5,606 bases of DNA from Bacteroidota bacterium (GTDB lineage: Bacteria; Bacteroidota; Bacteroidia; NS11-12g; UBA955), in assembly GCA_947450015.1 (NCBI GenBank), contig CANFUB010000186.1:1-5606 (forward strand). Reading direction: 5' to 3'. The notes below the pieces were generated by a model. The model did not search any database. It was not told where the DNA came from and worked only from the letters and a program-made list of their open reading frames with translations. The stretch's first letter is position 1; every line of letters begins with the position of its first letter. Positions 5,332 to 5,606 of the stretch are shown here, in pieces. The translations under genes were made by a program, and so were the position numbers.

Positions 5332-5606
5332 CTCAAAACAATCGCTCTTCTCTAAAAGTGCTTTCTATCGAAAGTCTGCAACCTAGCATAAAAAACGAAG
5401 CATCCTGCCACCAGCCATAGCCATGCCTAAATCGCAAGCAACCACTGCCTATAAAAGCACAACGAAGCCACCAACCACCACACCAGCACAACCATAACGA
5501 AACATCACAACTCGTCACCCTGAGCCTGTCGAAGGGCTGCCTAAGAATAACTCACCACAACGAAGCAACAAACCTTAACCAAAGCACAACCATAACGAAG
5601 CAACAC
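5332..5606. other. A+C-rich non-coding tail with short irregular repeats
   Basis: No convincing gene is seen. The plus strand is strongly biased: in 5461-5520, 51 of 60 bases are A or C. A 17-base sequence, AGCACAACCATAACGAA, occurs at 5485-5501 and 5583-5599. The core ACGAAGC occurs four times (5395, 5462, 5560 and 5595). Spacing is irregular, so it is neither a tandem array nor a CRISPR. The region runs off the window edge. Confidence 0.6.
5514..5537. repeat. Dispersed intergenic repeat with core CCCTGAGCCTGTCGAAGGG
   Basis: This 24-base segment matches, from memory, a short motif (also read as CCCTTCGACAGGCTCAGGG on the other strand) that occurs many times between genes in numerous bacterial genomes, Bacteroidota among them. 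Its ends CCCT and AGGG are complementary. Its function is unknown to me and I could not check its copy number here. Confidence 0.5.

Noticed and set aside
5333..5518. Minus-strand open frame of 61 codons rich in Trp, Cys and Gly.
   Set aside because: It is the reverse of the A+C-rich repeat tail. Its odd composition reflects base bias, and it has no promoter or family resemblance.
5390..5606. Possible CRISPR array or regular tandem repeat from the recurring ACGAAGC and 17-base repeats.
   Set aside because: Repeats are short and irregularly spaced (67, 98 and 35 bp between ACGAAGC copies), with no conserved repeat length or spacer size.

Overview
The window looks like chromosomal DNA of a Bacteroidota species. 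Three things point there: AT-rich intergenic DNA, promoter-like TANNTTTG boxes lying very close to start codons with no clear Shine-Dalgarno sequence at most starts, and long hairpin-rich intergenic elements of a kind I remember from that phylum. Genus cannot be read from the sequence. Protein families were assigned from remembered motifs, with no database search.

Layout. Bases 1-158 hold a cluster of hairpins and no convincing gene. After about 400 bp of AT-rich DNA comes an unrecognised, AT-rich cytoplasmic protein gene (565-1311, +). Next are a YdeI/OmdA-family gene (1455-2042, +) and a gene for a secreted protein with degenerate MORN/YwqK-like repeats (2116-2736, +). Convergent to these on the minus strand is a two-gene operon: an XRE helix-turn-helix protein with a Panacea (DUF4065/SocA-like) domain (3907-3107), followed 3 nt later by a small RelE/ParE-like protein (3103-2759). 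A CorA-type divalent cation channel (4066-5154, +) is divergent from the operon. After corA come four successive hairpins (5173-5331), the last of terminator form, then an A+C-rich repeat-bearing tail to the window end.

How the genes relate. The clearest functional unit is the minus-strand operon. It reads as a type II toxin-antitoxin module in which the Panacea domain would neutralise the RelE-like toxin and the HTH would repress the operon through repeats in the 158-bp divergent region. The secreted repeat-protein gene and corA carry an identical 26-bp promoter-like segment immediately upstream. The remaining genes look like single, separately transcribed units, and nothing links them into a pathway.
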